Assembly: GCA_965214085.1 (NCBI GenBank)
Contig: OZ243937.1
Span: 1,612,001-1,676,000 of the forward strand
Origin: UBA6055 sp965214085
Lineage (GTDB): Bacteria > Chloroflexota > Anaerolineae > Aggregatilineales > Phototrophicaceae
Length of the DNA: 64,000 nucleotides
Direction: 5' to 3'
Shown here: positions 35,801 to 43,049 of the stretch, in pieces
Layout of the letters: each line of letters opens with the position of its first letter
How positions within the stretch are numbered: position 1 is the stretch's first letter
The notes under the pieces: generated by a model
The model's database searches: none
Seen by the model: the letters and a program-made list of their open reading frames with translations, nothing else
Told to the model about the DNA's origin: nothing
Made by a program: the position numbers and the translations under genes

Positions 35801-37548
35801 AAGAGCGCTACCAGATCACGATTGACGAATGGAACCGCGCCAAGGATTACTTGCAGGACCAGATTCAGGATGCGCTTGATCCCTATGGACCGATCGCGAT
35901 TATGGCGCTGTCCGGCTCGACCAAGGGCGGCTTCGGGCCGATTACGCAATTGGCTGGCATGCGCGGATTGATGGCGGATCCTTCGGGCCGTATCATCGAC
36001 TTGCCAATTCGCAGCCACTTCCGCGAGGGCTTGAATGCGCTGGAATACTTCATTTCCACTCATGGCGCGCGCAAGGGCTTGGCCGATACTGCCCTGCGCA
36101 CCGCCGATGCCGGCTACTTGACCAGGCGACTGGTTGATGTTGCCCAGGATATGATCGTCAATCGCTGGGATTGCGGCACCAATCGCGGATTGCGGATTTT
36201 CCGCGCCGACGACATCGCCGGGCAAACCGTTGAAGAACGGATCGTGGGCCGCTGCTCGGCGGAAGATATTGTGGATCCGCAAACCAATGAGCTGATTGTC
36301 GGCCGCAACGAGATGATCGACGAAGACATCGCGGCGAAAATCCAGCAATCGACGCTAGAAAGCGTTGAAGTCCGCAGTCCGCTGACCTGTGATTTGGTTC
36401 ACGGCGTCTGCGCAATGTGCTACGGGCGCGACCTGGGCACCGGCGAAATGGTCAACATCGGCTCGGCTGTTGGCATTATCGCGGCGCAGTCGATTGGCGA
36501 GCCCGGTACGCAGTTGACGCTGCGTACTTTCCATAGCGGCGGTACAGCGGAAGTTCGTGACATCACCAGCGGTTTGCCGCGTGTAGAAGAGCTGTTTGAA
36601 GCGCGGCGCGCGCCCAAGGGGGAGGCAGTAACCACTGGCATTGCCGGCAAGCTGCGCTTGACTGAGCGATCAGACGGCGCCCGCATCGCTACCGTTATTT
36701 TCGAGGATCTGGATAGCGAGGAACACGATATCCCCGAGGGCTGGGATGTAGTCGCCAAGGACGGCAAGGATATCAAAAAGGGCGCAGTTATCGCCCGCAA
36801 TGGCGACGACGAAATTGTGGCGGGCCTGGCCGGCAAAGTTCATGTCGAAGAGAGCAAAGTCTACATTCGCTTCCAGGACAACATAGAAGAAGAACTTGAG
36901 ATTCCAGCCAATGCGCGCTTGCGCAAAGAGATCTACGACGGCATGGATATAGAGGCGGGCGAACAACTCACGGAAGGTTCTAAGAATCCGCATCGGATTC
37001 TGCGTGTCCTGGGCGCAAACGCCACGCAACTCTACTTGCTGAGCGAGATCCAGGAAGTTTATCGCAGCCAGGGCGTGAATATCGCCGACAAGCACTTCGA
37101 AACGGTAATCCGCAAGATGATGTGCAAGGTGCAGATCACCAAAAGCGGCGACAGCGACTTGCTGCCGGGCGAGTTGATCGACCAGCTCAAGTTGTTGGAG
37201 ATCAACGAGCGCCTGATTAATGAAGACGCCGAGCCCTGCTCGGGTACGCCGGTGCTGCTGGGCATCACCAAGGCGGCATTGAGCACGGAAAGCTACCTGT
37301 CAGCCGCCAGCTTCCAGCATACCATCAAGGTCTTGGCGGGCGCGGCCATCGAAGGCCAGGTCGACCCGCTGCATGGCTTGAAGGAGAACGTGATCATCGG
37401 CAAGCTGATACCGGCCGGCACGGGCTTCCATGCCTATCATGAGCGCGAGGTGATTGCGCCGCCGGTTACTCTGGAAGCTCAGGGCGCGCTGGACCGGGAT
37501 GAGGTCGGTGATATCGACGACTTCGAGAATATGCTCAGCGAATTGTAA
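32878..37548 (+). CDS. rpoC: DNA-directed RNA polymerase subunit beta'
   Basis: This is the largest catalytic subunit of RNA polymerase. The N-terminal zinc site CYCGKYKNIRYRGIICDKCG, the metal-binding NADFDGDQM at residues 660-668 and a second zinc site (DCGTNRG ... TCDLVHGVCAMCYG) are all present. Residues about 141-340 form an extra, Glu/Gln/Lys-rich, coiled-coil-like insert absent from E. coli. TTG 32878 has AGGAGG 7 bp upstream. Unusually, rpoB is not next door: the upstream genes are sugar permeases. rpoC therefore has its own promoter and terminator. Length is 1556 residues. Confidence 0.98.
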   Translation: MEAKDFSALRISLASPEQIRSWSYGEVTKPETINYRRLRPEMDGLFCERIFGPTRDWQCYCGKYKNIRYRGIICDKCGVEVTRSSVRRERMGHIELAAPVAHVWYTRRVPSYLGLLLDVSRRNLDRVLYFAQYVVTTVDEDARGKAIARIEKELQSKEAELSGAIEDQMTALRDNRDQIAVEFETKAKAIRDYFDAELARLSDEVMTEAQSAQTSVENLLGQDATEVIKLDSASAVVVAKGETIANDHISKIQTLVNEHLSSIQGEIEALAQEEIGKVSGEIDTANVDVDSTMDEQLQELDDKLRNLRESADKQIGELNQLQSLVAYSETATKIRNAEKKDSPFISESKYRELKSKFGNVFQAAMGAEAFYEILSNINMTRMAEMLWDEVRTARSKQVRRKATKRLRVVESLRSSRATVMDKDETKQENEPHGNRPEWMILTVLPVIPPDLRPMVQLDGGRFATSDLNDLYRRVINRNNRLKHLLDLGAPDVIVRNEKRMLQEAVDSLIDNSQRGKALSRRGRRELKSLSDMLKGKKGRFRRNLLGKRVDYSGRSVIVIGPKLKLHQCGLPKTMALELYRPFVISRLVAYNYASNVKGAKRIIERERPEVWEVLEEVIKERPVLLNRAPTLHRLGIQAFEPLLVEGKAIQIHPLVCSAFNADFDGDQMAVHVPLSEQAVKEARELMLSTRNLLKPSDGAPIVGPSKDMVLGNYYLTMDPTVEIVALRSRADEFRTESALYAGEHKVGIAFRSNGYYYAQFRHVPNSELYLDETAPDANGRPQVVKSAVDRTVAALLSGEVDCMLANAYEMRKYLRANDLEDRLEITNLHERRVVVDMDEVEYLYGIGLVNLHSPILLGNVYDELSPQDEPEICTVGRALFNRILPDEMRFVQETLGKRGLQDLVARCYQVIGGERTTEVVDAIKNFGFHYATISGTTIAVSDLTIPAERADILREAEDVVTRAERDFRRGLMTEEERYQITIDEWNRAKDYLQDQIQDALDPYGPIAIMALSGSTKGGFGPITQLAGMRGLMADPSGRIIDLPIRSHFREGLNALEYFISTHGARKGLADTALRTADAGYLTRRLVDVAQDMIVNRWDCGTNRGLRIFRADDIAGQTVEERIVGRCSAEDIVDPQTNELIVGRNEMIDEDIAAKIQQSTLESVEVRSPLTCDLVHGVCAMCYGRDLGTGEMVNIGSAVGIIAAQSIGEPGTQLTLRTFHSGGTAEVRDITSGLPRVEELFEARRAPKGEAVTTGIAGKLRLTERSDGARIATVIFEDLDSEEHDIPEGWDVVAKDGKDIKKGAVIARNGDDEIVAGLAGKVHVEESKVYIRFQDNIEEELEIPANARLRKEIYDGMDIEAGEQLTEGSKNPHRILRVLGANATQLYLLSEIQEVYRSQGVNIADKHFETVIRKMMCKVQITKSGDSDLLPGELIDQLKLLEINERLINEDAEPCSGTPVLLGITKAALSTESYLSAASFQHTIKVLAGAAIEGQVDPLHGLKENVIIGKLIPAGTGFHAYHEREVIAPPVTLEAQGALDRDEVGDIDDFENMLSEL

Positions 37549-37572
37549 GCGCTGACAGCCCTAAGGACTACG

Positions 37573-37605
37573 ACGCGGGATCCGGCGACGGTCCCGCGTT
37601 TTTTT
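37573..37605 (+). terminator. Strong rho-independent terminator of rpoC
   Basis: ACGCGGGA (37573-37580) and TCCCGCGT (37592-37599) form a perfect 8-bp GC-rich stem followed by seven Ts. Confidence 0.93.
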
Positions 37606-37616
37606 GCTTGCGGATT

Positions 37617-38996
37617 TTAGGGTCGGCGTTCCAAAGCCTGATACAGCGGGCGCCGGCGCTTGTTGCTGCTGCCGTCGAAATGCGGATAGAGCAGGCTGTA
37701 GCCGGCCAGCTCAATGCGATTGTAAACGGTGCGCTCATCCGCGTAGCTCAGATTCCAGAGGATCATGAGGCCGATATCGGCGCGCGACTGGCCGATCTCG
37801 AAGGCGCGCATGCTATAGTCCATCTGATCCTGCGCCGAATTGTAGCTCATCCAGGGGTCAGGCGCTTCCGTGGGATAATCTTCCCAGGTGGCCCAGCCGA
37901 ATTCAGTCACCCACATTTGCGCGTTGCCCCCAAATGCGGCGATGATGCTGGCGTAATCCCGAATAGTTTGCCGGAAGAAGAACTGCGGCCGGTCGTCCCA
38001 GCCTTGTCCCTCGACATTGTCGCAGCACAGGAAATCGGGCGGATTGCCCCAGCCGTAGGGGTGGACGCCGATTTTGACGTCGACGTAACGCCCCAGGCCG
38101 GCCTGATACATTTGGCGCAGGAAGGCGCGGTCGTCAACCGAGACGCCGCTATGATCGCCTGTCGGCGCCAGCCCGGCGGTTATCAGCGTGATATTGGGCG
38201 AGTAGGCGCGTATGACATCGTAGGCGACATGGAAAAGTTCCATGTAACTGGCGCCGCTGATGGCGCGGCTGCCGGTCCATTCGCGGCGCAGATTAGGCTC
38301 ATTCCAGATTTCGATGGCGTCGATGTAGGGGCCGACTTGCTCCAATAGCTGCCGCAGGAATGCGGAGAATTGGTTCAGGTCATCGGGCGGGCCGTCTTCG
38401 TTCCTATTGCTGTGGCGCGCCCAGTTTGGCGCCTTGACGACGCTCAGCATCACCTGGAAGCCGTATTTATCGGCTTTCTGTACGTGAAGTTGAAACAGGC
38501 GGAAGTTCTGGTCAAATTGCCCGGCGCGATCGGGCTGCAGCCATTCCCAAGCCGCTTGCACCTTGACCCAGTTGACCCGCAGCGGCTTGATCTGCTGCAG
38601 GCTGTGCTCCCAGCCGTTGACATCAAAATTGTAATGCAGCTGGATGCCCATGCGGGCTGGGTCGAGTCGCGTTTGGTCAAGGGCTACCGGAGTGGTGTAG
38701 GCGCTGCCGGGTTGGGTGAAGACTGCCGTCGGGTCCGGCGGCTTGGAGGTATTGGTCGGCGGCTGCGTATACCTCGGACCTACAATGGGCCCGAACTCCT
38801 GAGCGCCTGTTTCCGCCGCTGTCGAGCTGCGGTCCCTGGGCACGGCTTTGGGCTGTTGCGTGCTGTTGAGGTCTGCTATCGTCGGTTCGACATTCTTGGC
38901 GCTCAGCCGCACCTCGGGCGCAATGCTCACCGGAACCTCGCCGGAGCAAGCGACCATAGCCGGGCAGAGCAACACAAGGACGAGTAATCTCAGCAT
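37617..38996 (-). CDS. Lipoprotein glycoside hydrolase-like protein (TIM barrel, clan A type)
   Basis: From ATG 38996 the protein has a lipoprotein signal (LLVLVLLCPAMVAC, lipobox VAC). A Pro/Thr-rich linker follows, then a beta/alpha barrel starting at MGIQLHYNFDVNGWEHSLQQ. The probable acid/base glutamate is in IEIWNEPNL and the nucleophile in MWVTEFGWATW, as in GH5/GH39-like enzymes. The exact GH family and substrate are uncertain. It is anchored outside the cell. The gene converges on rpoC, sharing its terminator region, and diverges from gyrA. Confidence 0.75.
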   Translation of the reverse strand: MLRLLVLVLLCPAMVACSGEVPVSIAPEVRLSAKNVEPTIADLNSTQQPKAVPRDRSSTAAETGAQEFGPIVGPRYTQPPTNTSKPPDPTAVFTQPGSAYTTPVALDQTRLDPARMGIQLHYNFDVNGWEHSLQQIKPLRVNWVKVQAAWEWLQPDRAGQFDQNFRLFQLHVQKADKYGFQVMLSVVKAPNWARHSNRNEDGPPDDLNQFSAFLRQLLEQVGPYIDAIEIWNEPNLRREWTGSRAISGASYMELFHVAYDVIRAYSPNITLITAGLAPTGDHSGVSVDDRAFLRQMYQAGLGRYVDVKIGVHPYGWGNPPDFLCCDNVEGQGWDDRPQFFFRQTIRDYASIIAAFGGNAQMWVTEFGWATWEDYPTEAPDPWMSYNSAQDQMDYSMRAFEIGQSRADIGLMILWNLSYADERTVYNRIELAGYSLLYPHFDGSSNKRRRPLYQALERRP

Positions 38997-39122
38997 TTGA
39001 CTGGTCTTGGTCGAAAGCGAAAGCGATCCGCTGGAAGGCTGTGTGGCGGGAAGTGGTCGGAGAGTCGGCGCAAGGTGGCGTCTTTTTGGGTCAGTTGGTT
39101 GGCAGAGAGCGCGCGAATGTAT

Positions 39123-39152
39123 TTGACACGCTCTCAAAAGACATTCTACAAT
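39123..39152 (+). promoter_or_regulatory. Near-consensus promoter of gyrA
   Basis: Perfect TTGACA (39123-39128), an 18-bp spacer and TACAAT (39147-39152). The start near 39159 leaves a long leader of roughly 237 nt before gyrA. Confidence 0.7.
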
Positions 39153-39169
39153 GAGAAACTAAAGTCCGC

Positions 39170-39280
39170 ATGAGTTACTATCGTCGCGCTCCCGACGATG
39201 CTTATACGCTTAAACCGTGTTGCGAAGCCGCAGCCGGCCGTAGTCAGATTGACCGGATGGGTTCTAAAGTCGTCTCATAG
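39170..39280 (+). other. Short open frame in the gyrA leader (36 codons)
   Basis: ATG 39170 opens 36 codons (MSYYRRAPDDAYTLKPCC at the start) ending in TAG at 39278-39280, inside the predicted leader. The ribosome site is weak. It may be a leader peptide or chance. It is the only structure seen in the 399-bp gap 38997-39395 besides the promoter. Confidence 0.25.
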
Positions 39281-39395
39281 ACGACGGCTGTCCCAAGCCT
39301 GGAGTTACGCCGGGCAGTCTGCCTGGTAGCGCTAACGATGACGACAGTCGCAATGCTGTTCGCCACGTCGATGGGGATTCCGCCGAGGTCGCGCA

Positions 39396-41963
39396 ATGAC
39401 AGATCAATCCAAACATCAAGTTAATATCGAAAGCGAAATGCGCGAAGCCTACCTGAGCTACGCCATGAGCGTGATCGTGTCGCGGGCTTTGCCGGACGCG
39501 CGCGACGGGCTGAAACCGGTGCATCGGCGGATTCTGTACGCCATGCATGACATGGGCATTGGCGCCGGCAGCGCGCACAAGAAGAGCGCTCGAATCGTTG
39601 GCGAGGTCTTGGGCAAATACCATCCGCACGGCGACGGCGCTGTCTACGAAACGATGGTGCGCATGGCTCAGGATTTTTCCATGCGCTACATGCTGATTGA
39701 CGGGCAGGGCAACTTCGGCAGCATCGATGGCGACGGCGCGGCAGCCATGCGCTACACCGAAGCGCGCACAGCCAGAATCGGCGACCAGTTGCTAATCGAT
39801 ATCAACAAGAATACCGTTGATTTTGTCGAGAACTTTGACGGTACGCTCAATGAACCGGCTGTGCTGCCGGCGATGGCGCCAAACATGTTGATTAACGGGG
39901 CGTCGGGAATCGCCGTGGGCATGTCGACGAATATCCCGCCGCACAACCTGGGCGAAATCTGCGACGCGCTGGCGCATCTGCTTGAGAATTGGCAGCGGCT
40001 TGAAGAAATCGATGTTGACGAGCTGATGCGCTTCGTCAAGGGTCCCGACTTTCCCACCGGCGGCGTCATGTTCAAAATGCGCGGCGAAGTTAATATGCTG
40101 CGGCAGGCTATGGCCACCGGGCGCGGCAAGATTACCCTGCGCGCCAAAGTGCATATCGAAGATATGGGGCGCGGCAAATCGCGCATTATCGTCAGCGAAT
40201 TGCCTTATCAGACCAACAAGACGACGCTGGTGGAGCGCATCGCCAGTCTGGTGCGGTCTGGGAAATTGGACGGATTGGTCGACCTGCGCGATGAATCGGA
40301 CCGTCAGAACTCGGTGCGGCTGGTCATCGAATTGCAGCGCGGCGCCGATGTCACCGACGTATTAAAGCGACTCTTCAAGTTGACGCCGCTGCAATCGACC
40401 TTTGGCATTATCATGCTGGCTTTGGTCGACGGCCAGCCGCGTACCCTGGGCTTGAAACAGGCTCTGCGTGTCTTCCTGGAGCATCGGCTGGAAGTGGTCG
40501 TGCGCCGCAGCGAATTCGATTTGGCGCGGGCGCGCGAACGGGCGCATGTGCTCGAGGGGCTGATCATCGCGCTGGACAATCTGGACGCGGTCATCAGCGT
40601 CATTCGCAAATCACGCAACACGGACACGGCGCGCAAGAACCTGGTCAAGAACTTCGCCGTTAGCGAGATTCAGGCGCAGGCGATTTTGGACATGGCGTTG
40701 CGGCGCCTGGCCTCGCTGGAAATACGCCGTATTCGCGATGAGTACAAAGAAAAGCGCCGTTTGATAAAATCGCTGGAAAATCTGCTGGCGAGCCCGGCGG
40801 AGCAGCGTGGGCATATTGCCGCGGAATTGGCAAAGGTGAAAGCGGAGTTTGGCGACCGGCGGCGCACGATTGTCTCCGAGGGCGAGGCGTCCGCCGTGAC
40901 GCAGGCCGATTTCCTAATGCCGGCAGAGCCGACTGTGGTCATGCTCAGCACCAAAGGCGATCTGGGCCGGACGCACGGCGACGAAGCGCCCAAGATCACC
41001 ACCACAACCAAGCAGCCGCCGCGCCTGTTGCAACATAGCACAACGGCGCAGATTCTGTATCTTTTTGCCCAGGACGGCTATTGCGCGACCCTGCCCGTTC
41101 AACAGATACCGCAAGTGAAGCAGGCGGCTGAAGGCATGCGCTACAGCGACCTGACCGACCTCGGCGCAAAACGAAAGATTGTGTCTTTCCTCTGCTTGCC
41201 GGCAGATCTGCAAACGGGGTACGTCTGCTTGTTCACGGCGCAGGGTCAAGCGAAACGGCTGCACACGCTGGACTTGCCCGGCGTGATGTCTCACGAATTC
41301 AGCGTGATGAGGCTGGCGAAGCGCGACCGCGTCGTGGCTGTGCTTTATAGCAGCGGCGAGCATGAAATCGTCCTGACAACAGCGAAGGGCTACACCATCC
41401 GTTTCAGCGAGGACGATGTAAGAGCCAGCGGCTTGTCAGCGGGCGGCGTACGCGGAATCGCCTTAAACGACGATCGCGCCGTCGCTGCTTGTCTCATTTC
41501 GGAGAAGGCAAGTCACTTTTGGCATGTTAATATTCGGGGGCAAGCCAACCTTACTAAACTCTCAGAAATTCGCTCACAGGGCCGTGGCGGAGTAGGCAAG
41601 CAACTCCCCGACGCCAAGAGCCCTGAAAGCGAATTTGTCGCTGCTGCTGTGGGCCGCTTAAGCGACACCTGCCTGGTTGTGACCAGCCGCGGCAAAGCCA
41701 AATACATGACCTTGGGCTTGGCGGCTAAAACTGAGCTTTGGCTTAGAGGTATCGAGCCGGTAATCGCCCTGCGCGATAAAGAGTCCGTCATCGGCGTCGT
41801 GGAGTATCGCCAGCGGATCGATGTGCCGGCGGATGAGCTGCTGGCCGACGAGCAACTTAGCCTGGAGGAGATAGAAGCGCGCTTGAATCAGACAGCAGGC
41901 GAGGACGAGGACGTCAGCGCCTCGACGAATGGCGCCGATCCCGCGCTGAGCGATGACGATTGA
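39396..41963 (+). CDS. gyrA: DNA gyrase subunit A
   Basis: Gyrase A cuts and rejoins DNA for negative supercoiling. The catalytic tyrosine is Tyr120 in AAMRYTEAR, in the usual SIDGDGAAAMRYTEAR context. The C-terminal beta-pinwheel is complete, with a degenerate GyrA box QGRGGVG instead of QRRGGKG. At the quinolone-binding positions that correspond to E. coli Ser83 and Asp87, this protein has Gly81 and Glu85 (HGDGAVYE). The length, 855 residues, is normal. A ParC assignment is less likely given the full pinwheel. The 3' end overlaps the convergent glycosyltransferase gene by 50 bp. Confidence 0.9.
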   Translation: MTDQSKHQVNIESEMREAYLSYAMSVIVSRALPDARDGLKPVHRRILYAMHDMGIGAGSAHKKSARIVGEVLGKYHPHGDGAVYETMVRMAQDFSMRYMLIDGQGNFGSIDGDGAAAMRYTEARTARIGDQLLIDINKNTVDFVENFDGTLNEPAVLPAMAPNMLINGASGIAVGMSTNIPPHNLGEICDALAHLLENWQRLEEIDVDELMRFVKGPDFPTGGVMFKMRGEVNMLRQAMATGRGKITLRAKVHIEDMGRGKSRIIVSELPYQTNKTTLVERIASLVRSGKLDGLVDLRDESDRQNSVRLVIELQRGADVTDVLKRLFKLTPLQSTFGIIMLALVDGQPRTLGLKQALRVFLEHRLEVVVRRSEFDLARARERAHVLEGLIIALDNLDAVISVIRKSRNTDTARKNLVKNFAVSEIQAQAILDMALRRLASLEIRRIRDEYKEKRRLIKSLENLLASPAEQRGHIAAELAKVKAEFGDRRRTIVSEGEASAVTQADFLMPAEPTVVMLSTKGDLGRTHGDEAPKITTTTKQPPRLLQHSTTAQILYLFAQDGYCATLPVQQIPQVKQAAEGMRYSDLTDLGAKRKIVSFLCLPADLQTGYVCLFTAQGQAKRLHTLDLPGVMSHEFSVMRLAKRDRVVAVLYSSGEHEIVLTTAKGYTIRFSEDDVRASGLSAGGVRGIALNDDRAVAACLISEKASHFWHVNIRGQANLTKLSEIRSQGRGGVGKQLPDAKSPESEFVAAAVGRLSDTCLVVTSRGKAKYMTLGLAAKTELWLRGIEPVIALRDKESVIGVVEYRQRIDVPADELLADEQLSLEEIEARLNQTAGEDEDVSASTNGADPALSDDD

Positions 41964-43035
41964 CCAGATCCGCCAGTTCAGCATCGTAACGCAGCCCCAC
42001 CACTGCCCAGTCGAAGGCGGCGATTTTCGCTCGCAGCGCGCTGGTATCCGGCTTGTCGTTGCCATCAAGATAATATCGCAGCTGCGCCGTGAGCCGGTCT
42101 CGCTGATAGAGGCAGGCTGGTTTGAGCTCGTCCGGCAGCAGGTGCGGGTAATTCAAGCGGTCGGGCAGTATCGGCAGGCAGCCGCAGTAGATCGCCTCGC
42201 AGACCGACATGCCGAAGAATTCTTGCCAGGCGGTGCTCACCACATAATCCGATTGCCAGAGCAGCCGCGCGTATTCCGCGAATGAGTCGACGTAGCCCAA
42301 CTGTATCAGTTTGTCGCGCAGCAGCGATTGCGCCGCGTTAAAGACCGCGGGCATCTTGCCAAATTGCTCGCCGGTGATGGCCAGCTTAAAATCATAACCC
42401 TCGGCGACCAGCTTGATCATGCTGTAAATGAATGCGGCCGGGTCTTTGTCCTCCTCCCAGCGGTGGTTCCACAAGATCGTCGGCGTTTGGTCTTTGTCTT
42501 TGACGGCGCGGTACTGGTCGTAGCGCTGCAAATCGATGCCAACCGGCAGTACACGCGACTTGGCTTTGATTTCATCTATCGTCTGCAATTCGTAGTAGTC
42601 GCGAAAGTTTTTGAGCATGCGCGGCAGCTGCTGCATGAAGTCGGCCTGGTGAAATTCGCTGTTAAAATAGACGGCATCGGCGCAGAGGGCGCTGACGTAG
42701 TTGATGAAGCCGTAGCGCCAGCCATGCCCTTGGCGTTGGTTCTGCGGATACGACAATTGATTCTCGTGCAGATACAGGGCGATCGGCACATCTCCCAGCT
42801 GGCGAAATGTTAGGGCGCGGAAGATGGACAGGTCGATCATGCTGGAGGCGATGATGAGATCGGGCCGCGAATCCAGCAGACGCGCGAAAGTGATGGCTGC
42901 GCCCTGCATGCGCCATTTCCAGAATTGCGCCGGCATGGTGATCAGCTCGATATCGTGTTGCGAGAAACGCTGATAGCCGTCGGCCCAAGTCTTGTGGCTG
43001 CCGCCGTAGTAGGATTCAAGCAAAGTGATACGCAT
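41914..43035 (-). CDS. tRNA-queuosine alpha-mannosyltransferase-like glycosyltransferase (DUF3524/GTDC1 family)
   Basis: The N-terminus MRITLLESYYGGSHKTWADG matches the DUF3524/GTDC1 entry motif (LLxxxYGGSHK) that I recall from vertebrate queuosine mannosyltransferase. WNHRWEEDKDP and the GT-B donor segment STAWQEFFGMSVCEAIYCGC (E-x7-E type) follow in the C-terminal half. In animals this enzyme mannosylates queuosine in tRNA-Asp; the bacterial role is unproven. It starts 14 bp after rel on the same strand and is probably co-transcribed with it. No queuosine synthesis gene is visible in this window. Confidence 0.8.
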   Translation of the reverse strand: MRITLLESYYGGSHKTWADGYQRFSQHDIELITMPAQFWKWRMQGAAITFARLLDSRPDLIIASSMIDLSIFRALTFRQLGDVPIALYLHENQLSYPQNQRQGHGWRYGFINYVSALCADAVYFNSEFHQADFMQQLPRMLKNFRDYYELQTIDEIKAKSRVLPVGIDLQRYDQYRAVKDKDQTPTILWNHRWEEDKDPAAFIYSMIKLVAEGYDFKLAITGEQFGKMPAVFNAAQSLLRDKLIQLGYVDSFAEYARLLWQSDYVVSTAWQEFFGMSVCEAIYCGCLPILPDRLNYPHLLPDELKPACLYQRDRLTAQLRYYLDGNDKPDTSALRAKIAAFDWAVVGLRYDAELADLVNRHRSARDRRHSSRR

Positions 43036-43049
43036 GGCGCGGCACGGGT

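Noticed and set aside
39396..41963. Assignment as parC (topoisomerase IV)
   Set aside because: A full C-terminal pinwheel with a degenerate GyrA box favours gyrA, although no partner gyrB or parE is in view.
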